64,000 nt of DNA, from NCBI GenBank assembly GCA_031376285.1, contig JANMDN010000024.1:1-64000 (forward strand), read 5' to 3'. The DNA comes from JANMDN01 sp031376285. GTDB taxonomy: Bacteria > Actinomycetota > Thermoleophilia > Miltoncostaeales > Miltoncostaeaceae. Numbering within the stretch: the first letter of the stretch is position 1; every line of letters begins with the position of its first letter. Of the stretch, positions 1 through 7,942 are shown piece after piece. Under the pieces are notes generated by a model that made no database searches, was not told the DNA's origin, and worked only from the letters and a program-made list of their open reading frames with translations. Both the position numbers and the translations under genes were made by a program.

Positions 1-1102
1 TGGGGTCGATGGTGAGCTCGACACGGTCGCCGACCGCCACGTGGCGTCGTCCACCGAGGATCGCGGTGAAGACGGCGCGGTCCTCCGAGAAGAGGTCGGC
101 TTCGTCTTCCTCCGACGCGGCGCGGACCGAATCGACGTTGACGCGCGGAGCTTCGATCGCGAACAGAATGTGGGTCTCAGCACCGAGCTTTTCGACGACC
201 TGGACGTTGGCCGCAATCCGAGGGTGCGCGGCGCTTGCCTCCAAGGGATCGGCAAGGTCGCTCGGCCGAATGCCGACGATTGCCCGCGCCCCTATGGAGC
301 CGAGGTGGATGCCAGGAGGGAGGGGGATCTCGAACCCGCTGAAGCGCACCACGCCTCCCGAGATCTCCGCGTCGACCAGGTTCATGGACGGCGACCCGAT
401 GAACGCGGCGACAAACAAGTTCACCGGCGCGTCATAGAGCCGATCGGGCGCGTCGACCTGCTGGAGGATCCCGTCGCGGAGTACGGCAACGCGCTGACCG
501 AGGGTCATGGCCTCCACCTGATCATGGGTCACGTACACCGTGGTGACGCCGAGACGATCATGCAAGCGCGAGAGCTCTGCCCGCATCGACACGCGCAGTT
601 TCGCGTCGAGGTTCGAGAGTGGCTCGTCCATCAAGAATGCCTGGGGCTCGCGGACGATCGCGCGACCCATCGCGACGCGCTGGCGTTGACCGCCTGAGAG
701 CGCGGCGGGCTTGCGATCGAGGAGGTCCTGCAGACCCAGGATCTGCGACACGTCGGCGACGCGTTTCTCCCGGTCGGCCTTATCGAGCTTGCGGATCTTC
801 AGCCCGTATTCGAGGTTGCCACGCACCGTCATGTGCGGATAGAGGGCGTAGTTCTGGAACACCATCGCGATGTCACGGCCCTGCGGCGGCATATCGGAGA
901 CGTCCACATCGCCGACGAAGATCGACCCGGCAGTGATGTCTTCGAGCCCCGCGATGCTCCGAAGGAGCGTCGACTTGCCGCAGCCCGACGGGCCGACGAG
1001 CACCATGAACTCACCTTCGGCGATGTCGAGGTCGACGCCGTCGATGGCGCGAACCCCGTTCGGGTAGACCTTCGTTACTTGCTCCAGGCGGATTCCGCTC
1101 AT
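1..1102 (-). CDS. Sugar ABC transporter ATP-binding protein (MalK/MsmK/UgpC type), C-terminus cut by window edge
   Basis: This is the ATPase that should power the importer formed by the two permeases and binding protein of the same cluster. The reading frame is open from an ATG at 1102 to the window edge, 367 codons with no stop, so the C-terminus is missing. I read Walker A GPSGCGKST near residues 37-45, the Q-loop VFQNYALYPH, the ABC signature LSGGQRQR, Walker B AFLMDEPLSNLD and the H-loop VYVTHDQ. The C-terminal part (from about residue 235) matches the OB-fold regulatory domain of MalK-type proteins. It follows the alpha-galactosidase gene after about 46 bases on the same strand and is probably the last gene of the leftward operon. 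The family is certain. The transported sugar is inferred from context. Confidence 0.93.
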   Translation of the reverse strand, partial: MSGIRLEQVTKVYPNGVRAIDGVDLDIAEGEFMVLVGPSGCGKSTLLRSIAGLEDITAGSIFVGDVDVSDMPPQGRDIAMVFQNYALYPHMTVRGNLEYGLKIRKLDKADREKRVADVSQILGLQDLLDRKPAALSGGQRQRVAMGRAIVREPQAFLMDEPLSNLDAKLRVSMRAELSRLHDRLGVTTVYVTHDQVEAMTLGQRVAVLRDGILQQVDAPDRLYDAPVNLFVAAFIGSPSMNLVDAEISGGVVRFSGFEIPLPPGIHLGSIGARAIVGIRPSDLADPLEASAAHPRIAANVQVVEKLGAETHILFAIEAPRVNVDSVRAASEEDEADLFSEDRAVFTAILGGRRHVAVGDRVELTIDP

Positions 1103-1148
1103 GGCCGTCGGTTCCCTTCCGGGTTTCGGGTCGGTGTCGCGCGTTTGG

Positions 1149-2441
1149 TCATCGAAGCTCCAGCGGCCGGAGGGCGTCTGCGTGGGCGTCGAAGAGTTCG
1201 TCGCACACCGCTCCGATCTCGTCGACCGAGAGGCTTGCCGCGGCGTTCGGGTCGAGGAGGGCCGCGTGGTACACGTGGTCGCGGCGTTGCTCAAGGACCG
1301 CTCGCACGGTCATCTCGACCACGTTCCCAAATGTCCGGTTGAGGGCCGCAAGCTGCGAGGGGTAGCCCGGCACCGCCCGCGGCCGTAGGCCGTTCGCGCC
1401 GACGTCACAGGCCACCTCGACGCACGATCCGTCCGGGAGGCCCGTGAGGAGGCCGTCGTTTCGGACGTTGCCATAGATCACCGCGGGTTGGCCGGTCTCC
1501 ATCGCGTGGATGATGTCGGCCGCGTACTCGTTCGAGCGTGGGATCGCGGGAAGCTCGCCGCGGGCGAGGGCTGTTCGGACGGTCTCGTACTCGACGAGGT
1601 TCTCTTCACTGCGGCGAATGTACTCATCGACTGGAATGCGGTAGCGATCGATCTGGGCCTGGTCATGCATGAACCAGGGGACGTACTCGGCGCCGTGCTC
1701 GCTCGACTCGGTCGGGAAGTACCCGAAGCGTCGGTAGATCTCCACACGGACTCGCCGCTGGAGCTCCGGATCTGCCGCGAAGCGGGCCGCGAGGCGTGGG
1801 TAGAGGTCGACGCCGTTGTGCTCGAACCTGAGGATGAACGCCTGGTGGTTCAGCCCAGCGGAGTTGAAATCGACCTCGGCCTCGGGGACTCCGACGAACT
1901 CCGAGAGCTGCTCGATGGTGTACTGCACCGAGTGGCAGAGGCCGACCACCTTCGAGGTTGGCGTCCCGCCGTAGGTGATCCAGCAGAGCATGGCCATCGG
2001 GTTTGTGTAGTTCAGCAGCCACGCCTCGGGGCACAGTTCAGCCATCTCGCGCCCGAGGGCGAGCATGTGGGGCGCGGTGCGAAGCGCGCGGAAGATTCCG
2101 CCGATCCCGAGCGTGTCGGCGATCGTCTGACGCAGCCCGTGGCGGGCCGGGATCGCGAAGTCGACGAGGGTCGCCGGGTGGCCACCGATCTGGACCATGT
2201 TCAGCACGTAGTCGGCGCCCTCGAGCGCTCCCCGGCGATCGGTGTGACACGTGATGGTCGGGGTCGCTCCAAGCTCGGCGGCGGTGGCACGGGCCATCGC
2301 TTCCGCGGTCGCGAGCCGCTCCGGGTCGATGTCGTGGAGCGCGATGCTGACATCGCGGAGCGCCGGGAACTCCAAGATGTCCCTCAGGAGTTTGCGTGTG
2401 AAGATGACGCTGCCGGCACCGATGAAGGCGATCCGACTCAT
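1149..2441 (-). CDS. melA: GH4 alpha-galactosidase (MelA type)
   Basis: Intracellular glycoside hydrolase family 4 enzyme, 430 aa. GH4 enzymes cut glycosidic bonds by an NAD+- and Mn2+-dependent redox mechanism. The N-terminal Rossmann motif is FIGAGSVIFTRKL. DTLGIGGIFRALR, NYTNPM, GLCHSVQ and GLNHQAF are typical of the alpha-galactosidase branch. Cys169 and His199 sit where the family's metal ligands are found. The ATG at 2441 puts the Rossmann motif directly at the N-terminus; the open frame extends further upstream, but that part overlaps the glpD end and has no family similarity. There is no signal peptide, so it acts on imported substrate. It lies 34 bases after glpD in the leftward transport operon. 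Alpha-galactosidase is the best call, but GH4 also contains alpha-glucosidases and glucuronidases. Confidence 0.9.
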   Translation of the reverse strand: MSRIAFIGAGSVIFTRKLLRDILEFPALRDVSIALHDIDPERLATAEAMARATAAELGATPTITCHTDRRGALEGADYVLNMVQIGGHPATLVDFAIPARHGLRQTIADTLGIGGIFRALRTAPHMLALGREMAELCPEAWLLNYTNPMAMLCWITYGGTPTSKVVGLCHSVQYTIEQLSEFVGVPEAEVDFNSAGLNHQAFILRFEHNGVDLYPRLAARFAADPELQRRVRVEIYRRFGYFPTESSEHGAEYVPWFMHDQAQIDRYRIPVDEYIRRSEENLVEYETVRTALARGELPAIPRSNEYAADIIHAMETGQPAVIYGNVRNDGLLTGLPDGSCVEVACDVGANGLRPRAVPGYPSQLAALNRTFGNVVEMTVRAVLEQRRDHVYHAALLDPNAAASLSVDEIGAVCDELFDAHADALRPLELR

Positions 2442-2475
2442 GGCGCAGCCCTCCGGTTGATCGGGGTTTGGTGGC

Positions 2476-4023
2476 TCATACCGCAACCGCGAGATACGGC
2501 TCGACCCGCAGTCGCCCGGGGCCAGCGAGCCCTCGAATCGCGAGCGTCGTGCGGCGTCGTAGGACGTCGTCCAGTGTGCATGCACCCTCCCACTCGAAGG
2601 CATAGGGCACCTGGGCCAACAGATCCGGGGCGCCAGGCACGATTGGCTCGTAAAGGTCGGGGTTATCGACTGCCGGTGCAAGCACGTCGTGCGCAAGCGT
2701 CCCGTACGTCGCCGCGAGATGGGCACACGCGATCGGGTCAAGATCGGGGTGGCGTCGGACGAGGTCAGCGCACACATCGGACGCGTTCGCCGCACCGAGA
2801 ATTGGCGCCGCGGCGGGGTTCGGCGCCCGCTCGCCGATTTCGGCGAGCGCCTGCGCGGCCACCCGAATGCCGATCCGACGCCAGGTCGTCAACTTGCCAC
2901 CGGCGACGCTCAGCATGCCGCCAGGTCCGCTCGTCACCACGGTCTCGCGCGGCGCCGTCGCGGTGCCGGCCGCGCCGAGCGGAAGCACGCGAAGCCCGGC
3001 AAATGATGCCCGCACGAGGTCGGGGCGGACCACGTCAGATGTGAGGCTCGTGAGCGCCTCGCGAAGCACCTGGGCCTGATCGGCCTCGGTCACAGCAACC
3101 GCCCCCGGTGGACCCTCGAACGGCTCGTCGGTCGTTCCGAGGAGCAGCATGCCGTGCCACGGGATCGCGAACGCGACGCGTCCACCAGACAGGGGCGAGG
3201 TCACCGCGGCTACCGGAGGGTGCTCCGTCGCGAGCACGAGGTGGACGCCCTTCGACAGGCGCACGCTCGGACGGGCGGCGGGATCCTCGAGTTTGCGAAG
3301 CTCATCCACCCAGGGGCCCGACGCGTTGACGACGACCCGCGCGTTCACCGTGAGCGTCTCGCCGCCGATCCGGTCGCGCACCTCGGCGCCACAGACGCGG
3401 CCGCCCAGGAGACAGAGCTCGGTCACCTCGGCGTGGTTTGCCCACACGGCTCCCTCGGCCTCGGCCGAGCGCACCGCACCGAGGACGAGCCGCGCGTCGT
3501 CGGTTTGATGATCGTGGTAGCGCACAAATGATCGGCCGTCGAGACGCAAACCGGGTGCGAGCGCGCTGGCGTGTGCCGCGCTGAGGTGACCGGAGTCCCC
3601 GTCGCGGAAGCGCGAGATGGCGGAGTAGGCGACGACGCCGAGCCGCAGCTGCCACGCCGGGTAGGGGCACTCGGGCCCGACCGAAAGGAGAAACGCGAGG
3701 GGTCTCACGAGGTGGGGCGCGACGATCTCGGCGTTCAGCTGGCGCTCCCGGTGGGCCTCGCGCACCAATCCGATCTGGCCGGTTCGGAGGTAGCGGAGCC
3801 CACCGTGGAGCAGCTTTGACGACGCGCTCGATGTCGCCCCCGCGACATCGCCCCCGTCGACGAGCGCGACCTTCGCGCCCGTTCGGGCGGCCGCCCAAGC
3901 GGTGGCGGCGCCGGTTGCGCCGGCCCCGATCACGAGCACGTCGAAGGTGCCCGTGCTGAGCTGATCGAGGCGCTCGGCACGGCTCACTGGCACTGCCGAC
4001 TGGGATGGCGGCGCCCCGCTCAC
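2476..4023 (-). CDS. glpD: FAD-dependent glycerol-3-phosphate dehydrogenase
   Basis: Oxidises sn-glycerol 3-phosphate to dihydroxyacetone phosphate and passes electrons to the quinone pool at the membrane. The protein of 515 aa has the FAD-binding motif VIGAGATGAATAWAAAR near residues 27-43 and the GlpD hallmark SSKLLHGGLRYL, followed by the usual FAD-binding core and C-terminal helical region. I chose GTG 4023 because it overlaps the upstream permease stop by four bases (GTGA). Longer forms of the frame run into the permease gene. The overlap suggests translational coupling to the sugar permease, so this is a genuine operon member. With glpK in the divergent operon it completes glycerol catabolism, which is the clue that the imported sugar carries glycerol. 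Confidence 0.92.
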   Translation of the reverse strand: MSGAPPSQSAVPVSRAERLDQLSTGTFDVLVIGAGATGAATAWAAARTGAKVALVDGGDVAGATSSASSKLLHGGLRYLRTGQIGLVREAHRERQLNAEIVAPHLVRPLAFLLSVGPECPYPAWQLRLGVVAYSAISRFRDGDSGHLSAAHASALAPGLRLDGRSFVRYHDHQTDDARLVLGAVRSAEAEGAVWANHAEVTELCLLGGRVCGAEVRDRIGGETLTVNARVVVNASGPWVDELRKLEDPAARPSVRLSKGVHLVLATEHPPVAAVTSPLSGGRVAFAIPWHGMLLLGTTDEPFEGPPGAVAVTEADQAQVLREALTSLTSDVVRPDLVRASFAGLRVLPLGAAGTATAPRETVVTSGPGGMLSVAGGKLTTWRRIGIRVAAQALAEIGERAPNPAAAPILGAANASDVCADLVRRHPDLDPIACAHLAATYGTLAHDVLAPAVDNPDLYEPIVPGAPDLLAQVPYAFEWEGACTLDDVLRRRTTLAIRGLAGPGRLRVEPYLAVAV

Positions 4024-4943
4024 CCCTTCGTCGCCCCGAGCGTCAAGCCTCGAACGAAGTGCCGCTGCAGGAGCGCGAAGACGATGATGGTCGGGAGGGC
4101 GATGATCGCGCCGCCAGCGGCGAGGAGGTTCGGGTCGGTGAAGAACTGCCCCTTGAGGTTGGCGATCGCCGAGGTAATCGGACGCTTGTCGCCGCTTGGC
4201 AGCAGGACCGCAGCCCAGAGGAAGTCGTTGTAGATCCACGTGAACTCCAGCGTCGCGAGCGCGGCAAGCGCCGGCCGACACAGCGGGAGGTTGATCTTGA
4301 AGAACTGGTTCGCCAGGCTCGCCCCATCGACGCGCGCGGCCTCGCTGAGGGAGTCCGGAATCGTCTTCATGTAGTTCGACAGCACAAACACACAGAAGCC
4401 GAGCTGGAACGCGATGTTGATCGCGATGATCCCGATGTAGGAGTTGTAGAAGAGTCCGCTATCACTGATGAAGTCCGGGAGGGGGATCCGCAGGTAGAGG
4501 CGGAAAAGGGGGGTCAGAAGAACCTGCTGGGGAAGCAGGTTCGCCGCCATGAAGACGATCAGGAGCAGGATGTTGAAGCGGAAGGATCTCCGTGAGACGA
4601 CGAACGCGACGCACGCCGCGAGGAAGAGGGTGATGATCACCGCGGGGATCGTGATGAGCATCGTGTTGAAGAGCAGATGCGGGATGTCACCGCCGTTCCA
4701 GACGGCCTTGTAGTTGTCGAGCGTCAGGCTGGTCGGCAGCGAGACGTAGCCGTTCTCGGCGGTTTCGTCGAACGAGCGAAACGACGTGTAGAACGACCAC
4801 GCGATCGGTGCAAGCCACAGGAGCGCCGTGACTGTGAGGAACACATGTAGGACAACCCGCGGCAGGCGAACCGGCTTGCGCCGTCGCGGGATCGCCTTCG
4901 GCGACGAGACCGCGGCATTTCCTGAGGTCAGGTCAGTGCTCAT
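4020..4943 (-). CDS. Sugar ABC transporter permease (MalG-like)
   Basis: Inner-membrane permease of the CUT1 carbohydrate importer class, 307 aa, with about six hydrophobic segments after a basic N-terminus. The EAA loop that docks on the ATPase is seen as EAARVDGASLANQFFKINLP, near residue 202. Its ATG overlaps the stop of the MalF-like gene by four bases (ATGA) and its stop overlaps the glpD start by four bases (GTGA), so malF-like, malG-like and glpD are translationally linked. It should pair with the MalF-like permease and the ATPase at 1-1102. Family is firm; substrate is inferred to be a galactosyl-glycerol or another galactoside. Confidence 0.93.
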   Translation of the reverse strand: MSTDLTSGNAAVSSPKAIPRRRKPVRLPRVVLHVFLTVTALLWLAPIAWSFYTSFRSFDETAENGYVSLPTSLTLDNYKAVWNGGDIPHLLFNTMLITIPAVIITLFLAACVAFVVSRRSFRFNILLLIVFMAANLLPQQVLLTPLFRLYLRIPLPDFISDSGLFYNSYIGIIAINIAFQLGFCVFVLSNYMKTIPDSLSEAARVDGASLANQFFKINLPLCRPALAALATLEFTWIYNDFLWAAVLLPSGDKRPITSAIANLKGQFFTDPNLLAAGGAIIALPTIIVFALLQRHFVRGLTLGATKG

Positions 4944-6010
4944 TTGCCGCCATCCGGTGGCGCTCCCGCGGCGACGACTGCGCTGGCGCCGACGTCATCC
5001 TCCTTGAAGGCGAAGACGACGTAGGTGATGATCGGGACGAGCGCGATCACCAAGAGGATCACTCCGATGGCCGAGCCGTAGCCGATCCGACTCGCCTCAC
5101 CGATGATGTTGTCGGTGACGAGCGTCGACAGGAGCTCAAGGCCGTTGCGGCCCCGGTTGATGACGTAGACGATGTCGAATGCCCGCAGGCTCTCGATCAC
5201 CGTGATGACCGCGACGACCACGTTGATCGGCTTGAGCGCCGGGAAGACCACGGTTCGAAATGCGCGCCATTCGCTCGCCCCGTCGATGGCCGCCGCCTCG
5301 CGCAGCGCCGGATCGACGCTCTTCATTCCGGCCAGGTAGAGGATCATCACGTAGCCCGCGTGTCGCCAGGACGCGGCCACGAGGACCGCCCACAGGTTCA
5401 GACTCGGGTCGCCGAGCCAGTCGATCAGGTTGTTCTGACCGGTGCGCCCGAGAAGGTTGTTGATGATGCCTTCCTCGGGGGCGTAGATCAGTTCCCACAT
5501 CAGCCCGACGACCGCGAGCGAGATGACGACCGGCAGATAGAACGCACTCTGGTAGATGCTGCTTCCGCGGAGGTTCTTGTCGAGCAGGTATGCGAGGAAG
5601 AGCCCAAACGTCGTCGGGATGACGGCGAGGACGAGTAGCCAGGTGAGGTTGTGCCGCAGTGCCGGGAAGAAGGGCGGGTAGATGTTGAAGATCTGGTCGT
5701 AGTTGCGAAAACCGACCCACTTGATCGCTCCGAGCCCGCCGATCCCGTCCCAGCTCGTAAACGAGAGAAGGACCGACGCCAGCGTCGGGAGCCACACCAG
5801 GCCGACGACGAGCGCAAGCGGGACGCCGACCATGATCGACACCGCGACGCGGTCGCGCCCTGAGAGGCGCGTCACCCGTCGGCGACGGCGCTTCGGCAAC
5901 GGAGCCTGGGTCGGCGGCGCCTCAGTGCCCATCGCGGCCGCGGCGTCTGGACTTCGTTGATCGGCCACTGGCGAGCGCCTGGCCGGGATCTCGCCATGGA
6001 TGCCGCACAC
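4940..6010 (-). CDS. Sugar ABC transporter permease (MalF-like)
   Basis: First gene of the leftward transport operon. It encodes the second permease half of the CUT1 importer, about 356 aa with six membrane segments. The EAA loop is visible as EAAAIDGASEWRAFRTVVFP. The start is uncertain. GTG 6010 has a GGGAG sequence just in front, at short spacing; GTG 5968 and ATG 5932 are also possible, and the hydrophobic core only begins about 55 residues in. The strong promoter-like sequence at 6078-6107 on the minus strand would give a leader of about 60 bases to GTG 6010. It overlaps the next permease by ATGA. Confidence 0.9.
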   Translation of the reverse strand: MCGIHGEIPARRSPVADQRSPDAAAAMGTEAPPTQAPLPKRRRRRVTRLSGRDRVAVSIMVGVPLALVVGLVWLPTLASVLLSFTSWDGIGGLGAIKWVGFRNYDQIFNIYPPFFPALRHNLTWLLVLAVIPTTFGLFLAYLLDKNLRGSSIYQSAFYLPVVISLAVVGLMWELIYAPEEGIINNLLGRTGQNNLIDWLGDPSLNLWAVLVAASWRHAGYVMILYLAGMKSVDPALREAAAIDGASEWRAFRTVVFPALKPINVVVAVITVIESLRAFDIVYVINRGRNGLELLSTLVTDNIIGEASRIGYGSAIGVILLVIALVPIITYVVFAFKEDDVGASAVVAAGAPPDGGK

Positions 6011-6050
6011 CCGCTCCCGTCACATGCGAACAAGGAAATCCGACAGACCA

Positions 6051-6070
6051 GAACACGTTCGCACACGTTC
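6051..6070 (-). promoter_or_regulatory. Candidate DeoR operator in front of malF-like
   Basis: Read on the minus strand this is GAACGTGTGC followed directly by GAACGTGTTC, two ten-base units in tandem. The same arrangement occurs at 6147-6166 in front of deoR and at 12492-12511 in front of the binding-protein gene. It begins about one base after the transcription start predicted from the promoter at 6078-6107, so a bound repressor would block escape of polymerase. That it binds this regulator is inference. Confidence 0.5.
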
Positions 6071-6077
6071 CACCGAC

Positions 6078-6107
6078 ACTCTGCCACGGCAATTCTCCGC
6101 ATGTCAA
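6078..6107 (-). promoter_or_regulatory. Promoter of the leftward transport/glpD/melA operon
   Basis: On the minus strand TTGACA (6107-6102) is followed after 18 bases by CAGAGT (6083-6078), preceded by TG one base upstream as in extended -10 promoters. The spacer contains TTGCCGTGG. The promoter at 12456-12485 has the same -35, the same spacing, and TTGCCATGC at the same place. Predicted start is near 6071. Confidence 0.6.
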
Positions 6108-6146
6108 GGCGAGAACGCCGCCGCACCATCTGGCGGGGCCGGACTG

Positions 6147-6166
6147 GATTGTGTGCGACTGTGTTG
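6147..6166 (+). promoter_or_regulatory. Candidate operator in front of deoR-galT-glpK operon
   Basis: GATTGTGTGC followed by GACTGTGTTG, two ten-base units in tandem, similar to the units at 6051-6070 (minus strand) and 12492-12511. A possible -10 (TATTGT, 6169-6174) lies just downstream, so binding here would cover the -35 region and could give autoregulation. The deoR promoter itself is not clear. Confidence 0.45.
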
Positions 6167-6242
6167 AGTATTGTGGTTTGCGGCGCCTCTCCAGGGTGCC
6201 TGCCGAACGGGTCACCGAGAAAGGGAAGGAGCATCCCACCGC

Positions 6243-7064
6243 ATGCTCGCCGGTCAACGCCACAAGCGAATCCTCGACGAGATCCGGAGCCGCGGGGCCG
6301 CCCGCGTCAGCGAGCTGACCGATCTCCTCGGCGTCTCGGACATGACCATCCGGCGCGACCTCGACGTGCTTGCCGCCGCCGGCCTCGTCGAGAAGGTCCA
6401 CGGTGGGGCGACAACGCCTGGGGGCCTGAGCACCAGTGAGCCCGGTTTCGAGGCAAAGTCGCACCGCCAGCTTGACGAGAAAGAGGCGATCGCCCGACTC
6501 GCGAGCGAGTTCGCCCGTCCCGGCCGCGCCGTTGGCATCACGGCCGGCACGACGACATGGCGCCTTGCTCACCACCTCCTGGGCGTGCCCGATCTGACGG
6601 TCGTCACGAACTCCGTCCAGGTCGCCGATGTCCTCCACCGCGAGCAGCGCCCCGACCTCACCGTGATCCTCACCGGCGGTGTGCGCACGCCATCGGACGC
6701 GCTCGTCGGGCCGGTCGCTGTGGCCACGCTGAAGCGGCTTCACGTTGACGTGCTCTTCATGGGCGTCCACGGGATGGCGGAGGACACCGGACTCACCACA
6801 CCCAACCTGCTTGAGGCGGAGACGAACGAAGCGTTCATCGCGTCGGCGGGGAGGCTGGTCGTGACCGCCGACCACACGAAATGGGGTGAGCGCGGGCTGA
6901 GTCGCATCGCTCCGCTCGGCAGTGCCGATGTGCTGGTCACCGATGAGGGCCTCGGGGTTGAGGCTCGGGCCACCATCGCAGGCCACATCGGCAAGATCAT
7001 TGTCGCTCCCGTGGCGCGGCCTGCGCGGGCGCATCGAGCCTCTCGAGCGCGTGTGGAGCCGTGA
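6243..7064 (+). CDS. DeoR-family transcriptional regulator of the galactoside/glycerol cluster
   Basis: Cytoplasmic repressor of 273 aa. The N-terminal DeoR helix-turn-helix reads RVSELTDLLGVSDMTIRRDLDVL... with the usual IRRDL core and GGA after it. The C-terminal domain has the sugar-phosphate-isomerase-like sensor fold (GITAGTTTW, TNS, LTGG, GVHGM). Start ATG 6243 has GGGAAGGAG about 11 bases upstream; the open frame further upstream is not conserved. It heads the rightward operon and its stop overlaps the galT start (GTGA). DeoR proteins usually sense a phosphorylated sugar, so galactose 1-phosphate or glycerol 3-phosphate are plausible inducers here. That is inference. Confidence 0.9.
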   Translation: MLAGQRHKRILDEIRSRGAARVSELTDLLGVSDMTIRRDLDVLAAAGLVEKVHGGATTPGGLSTSEPGFEAKSHRQLDEKEAIARLASEFARPGRAVGITAGTTTWRLAHHLLGVPDLTVVTNSVQVADVLHREQRPDLTVILTGGVRTPSDALVGPVAVATLKRLHVDVLFMGVHGMAEDTGLTTPNLLEAETNEAFIASAGRLVVTADHTKWGERGLSRIAPLGSADVLVTDEGLGVEARATIAGHIGKIIVAPVARPARAHRASRARVEP

Positions 7065-7942
7065 CCATCTCCGCGCCCGCGATCGTCGTAGGCCCCGACC
7101 TGCGCACCGACGCGCACACCGGGGTGCAGACCCACATCGTGGGATCCCGCCAGGATCGTCCGAACCTCCCCGCGACGACCACCTGCCCGTTTTGCCCAGG
7201 CGGTGCCGAGGCACCGAACGACTACGACGTCCGCTGGTTCCGCAACCGTTGGCCCGCAATGCCGGACGACCGCTGCGAGGTTGTGCTCTACACATCGGAG
7301 CACAACGCCACGTTCTGGTCGCTGAAGGTCGAAGGGGCCCGCAAGGTCGTCGACCTCTGGGCAGGGAGGTCCGAGGCGCTCGGCGCCCGAAGCGATGTTG
7401 CCTACGTGCTGCCGTTCGAAAATCGCGGAGCCGAGGTGGGGGCGACGATCCCGCATCCGCACGGGCAGATCTACGCATTCGACTGTGTGCCAGAACTCCC
7501 TCGCCGCGAGCTTGAGCGCGGAACGGCATTCGACGAGCCCGAGGACCGTCTGGTCGCGACCTCGCCGGGCTGGCGTGCCTGGGTGCCTGAGGCGTCGATC
7601 TTCCCGTATGCGCTCCGGGTCGTGCCCGACGAGGCGATCCCCGATCTCCCCTCGCTTGGGCCCGAGGCGAGGGACGGCCTGGCGGCGATCCTCGTCGACG
7701 TACTCGAACGACTCGACCGCGTCTTCGATGCTCCCGTCCCGTACATGCTCTGGATTCATCAGCGTCCCTTCGACGGTGGCGACTGGCCCGGAGCGCGCGT
7801 CCACGTCGAGATCGTCTCCCCATGGAGATCAGCCGGCGTGCCCCGCTACGTCGCGGCCGGTGAACTCGGGTCCGGCGTCTACTTCAACCCCGTCGCACCT
7901 GAGCGTGCCGCCGAGAACCTTCGCGAGGCCACCGCGCCGTGA
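7061..7942 (+). CDS. galT: Galactose-1-phosphate uridylyltransferase
   Basis: Leloir-pathway enzyme moving UMP from UDP-glucose to galactose 1-phosphate. The protein of 293 aa has the nucleophile motif HPHGQIYAF, with the catalytic His expected at residue 134. A CPFCPGG pair near residue 42 is probably a zinc site. It is shorter than the E. coli enzyme (about 348 aa) but within the range of actinobacterial forms. GTG start overlaps the deoR stop, and its stop overlaps the glpK start, both by four bases. No galE is seen in the window, so the epimerase must be encoded elsewhere. Confidence 0.9.
   Translation: MTISAPAIVVGPDLRTDAHTGVQTHIVGSRQDRPNLPATTTCPFCPGGAEAPNDYDVRWFRNRWPAMPDDRCEVVLYTSEHNATFWSLKVEGARKVVDLWAGRSEALGARSDVAYVLPFENRGAEVGATIPHPHGQIYAFDCVPELPRRELERGTAFDEPEDRLVATSPGWRAWVPEASIFPYALRVVPDEAIPDLPSLGPEARDGLAAILVDVLERLDRVFDAPVPYMLWIHQRPFDGGDWPGARVHVEIVSPWRSAGVPRYVAAGELGSGVYFNPVAPERAAENLREATAP

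Noticed and set aside
6051..6060. GAAC AC GTTC palindrome as a LexA (SOS) box
   Set aside because: Actinomycete SOS boxes have GAAC and GTTC separated by four bases; here only two. The site is better explained as part of the tandem decamers.
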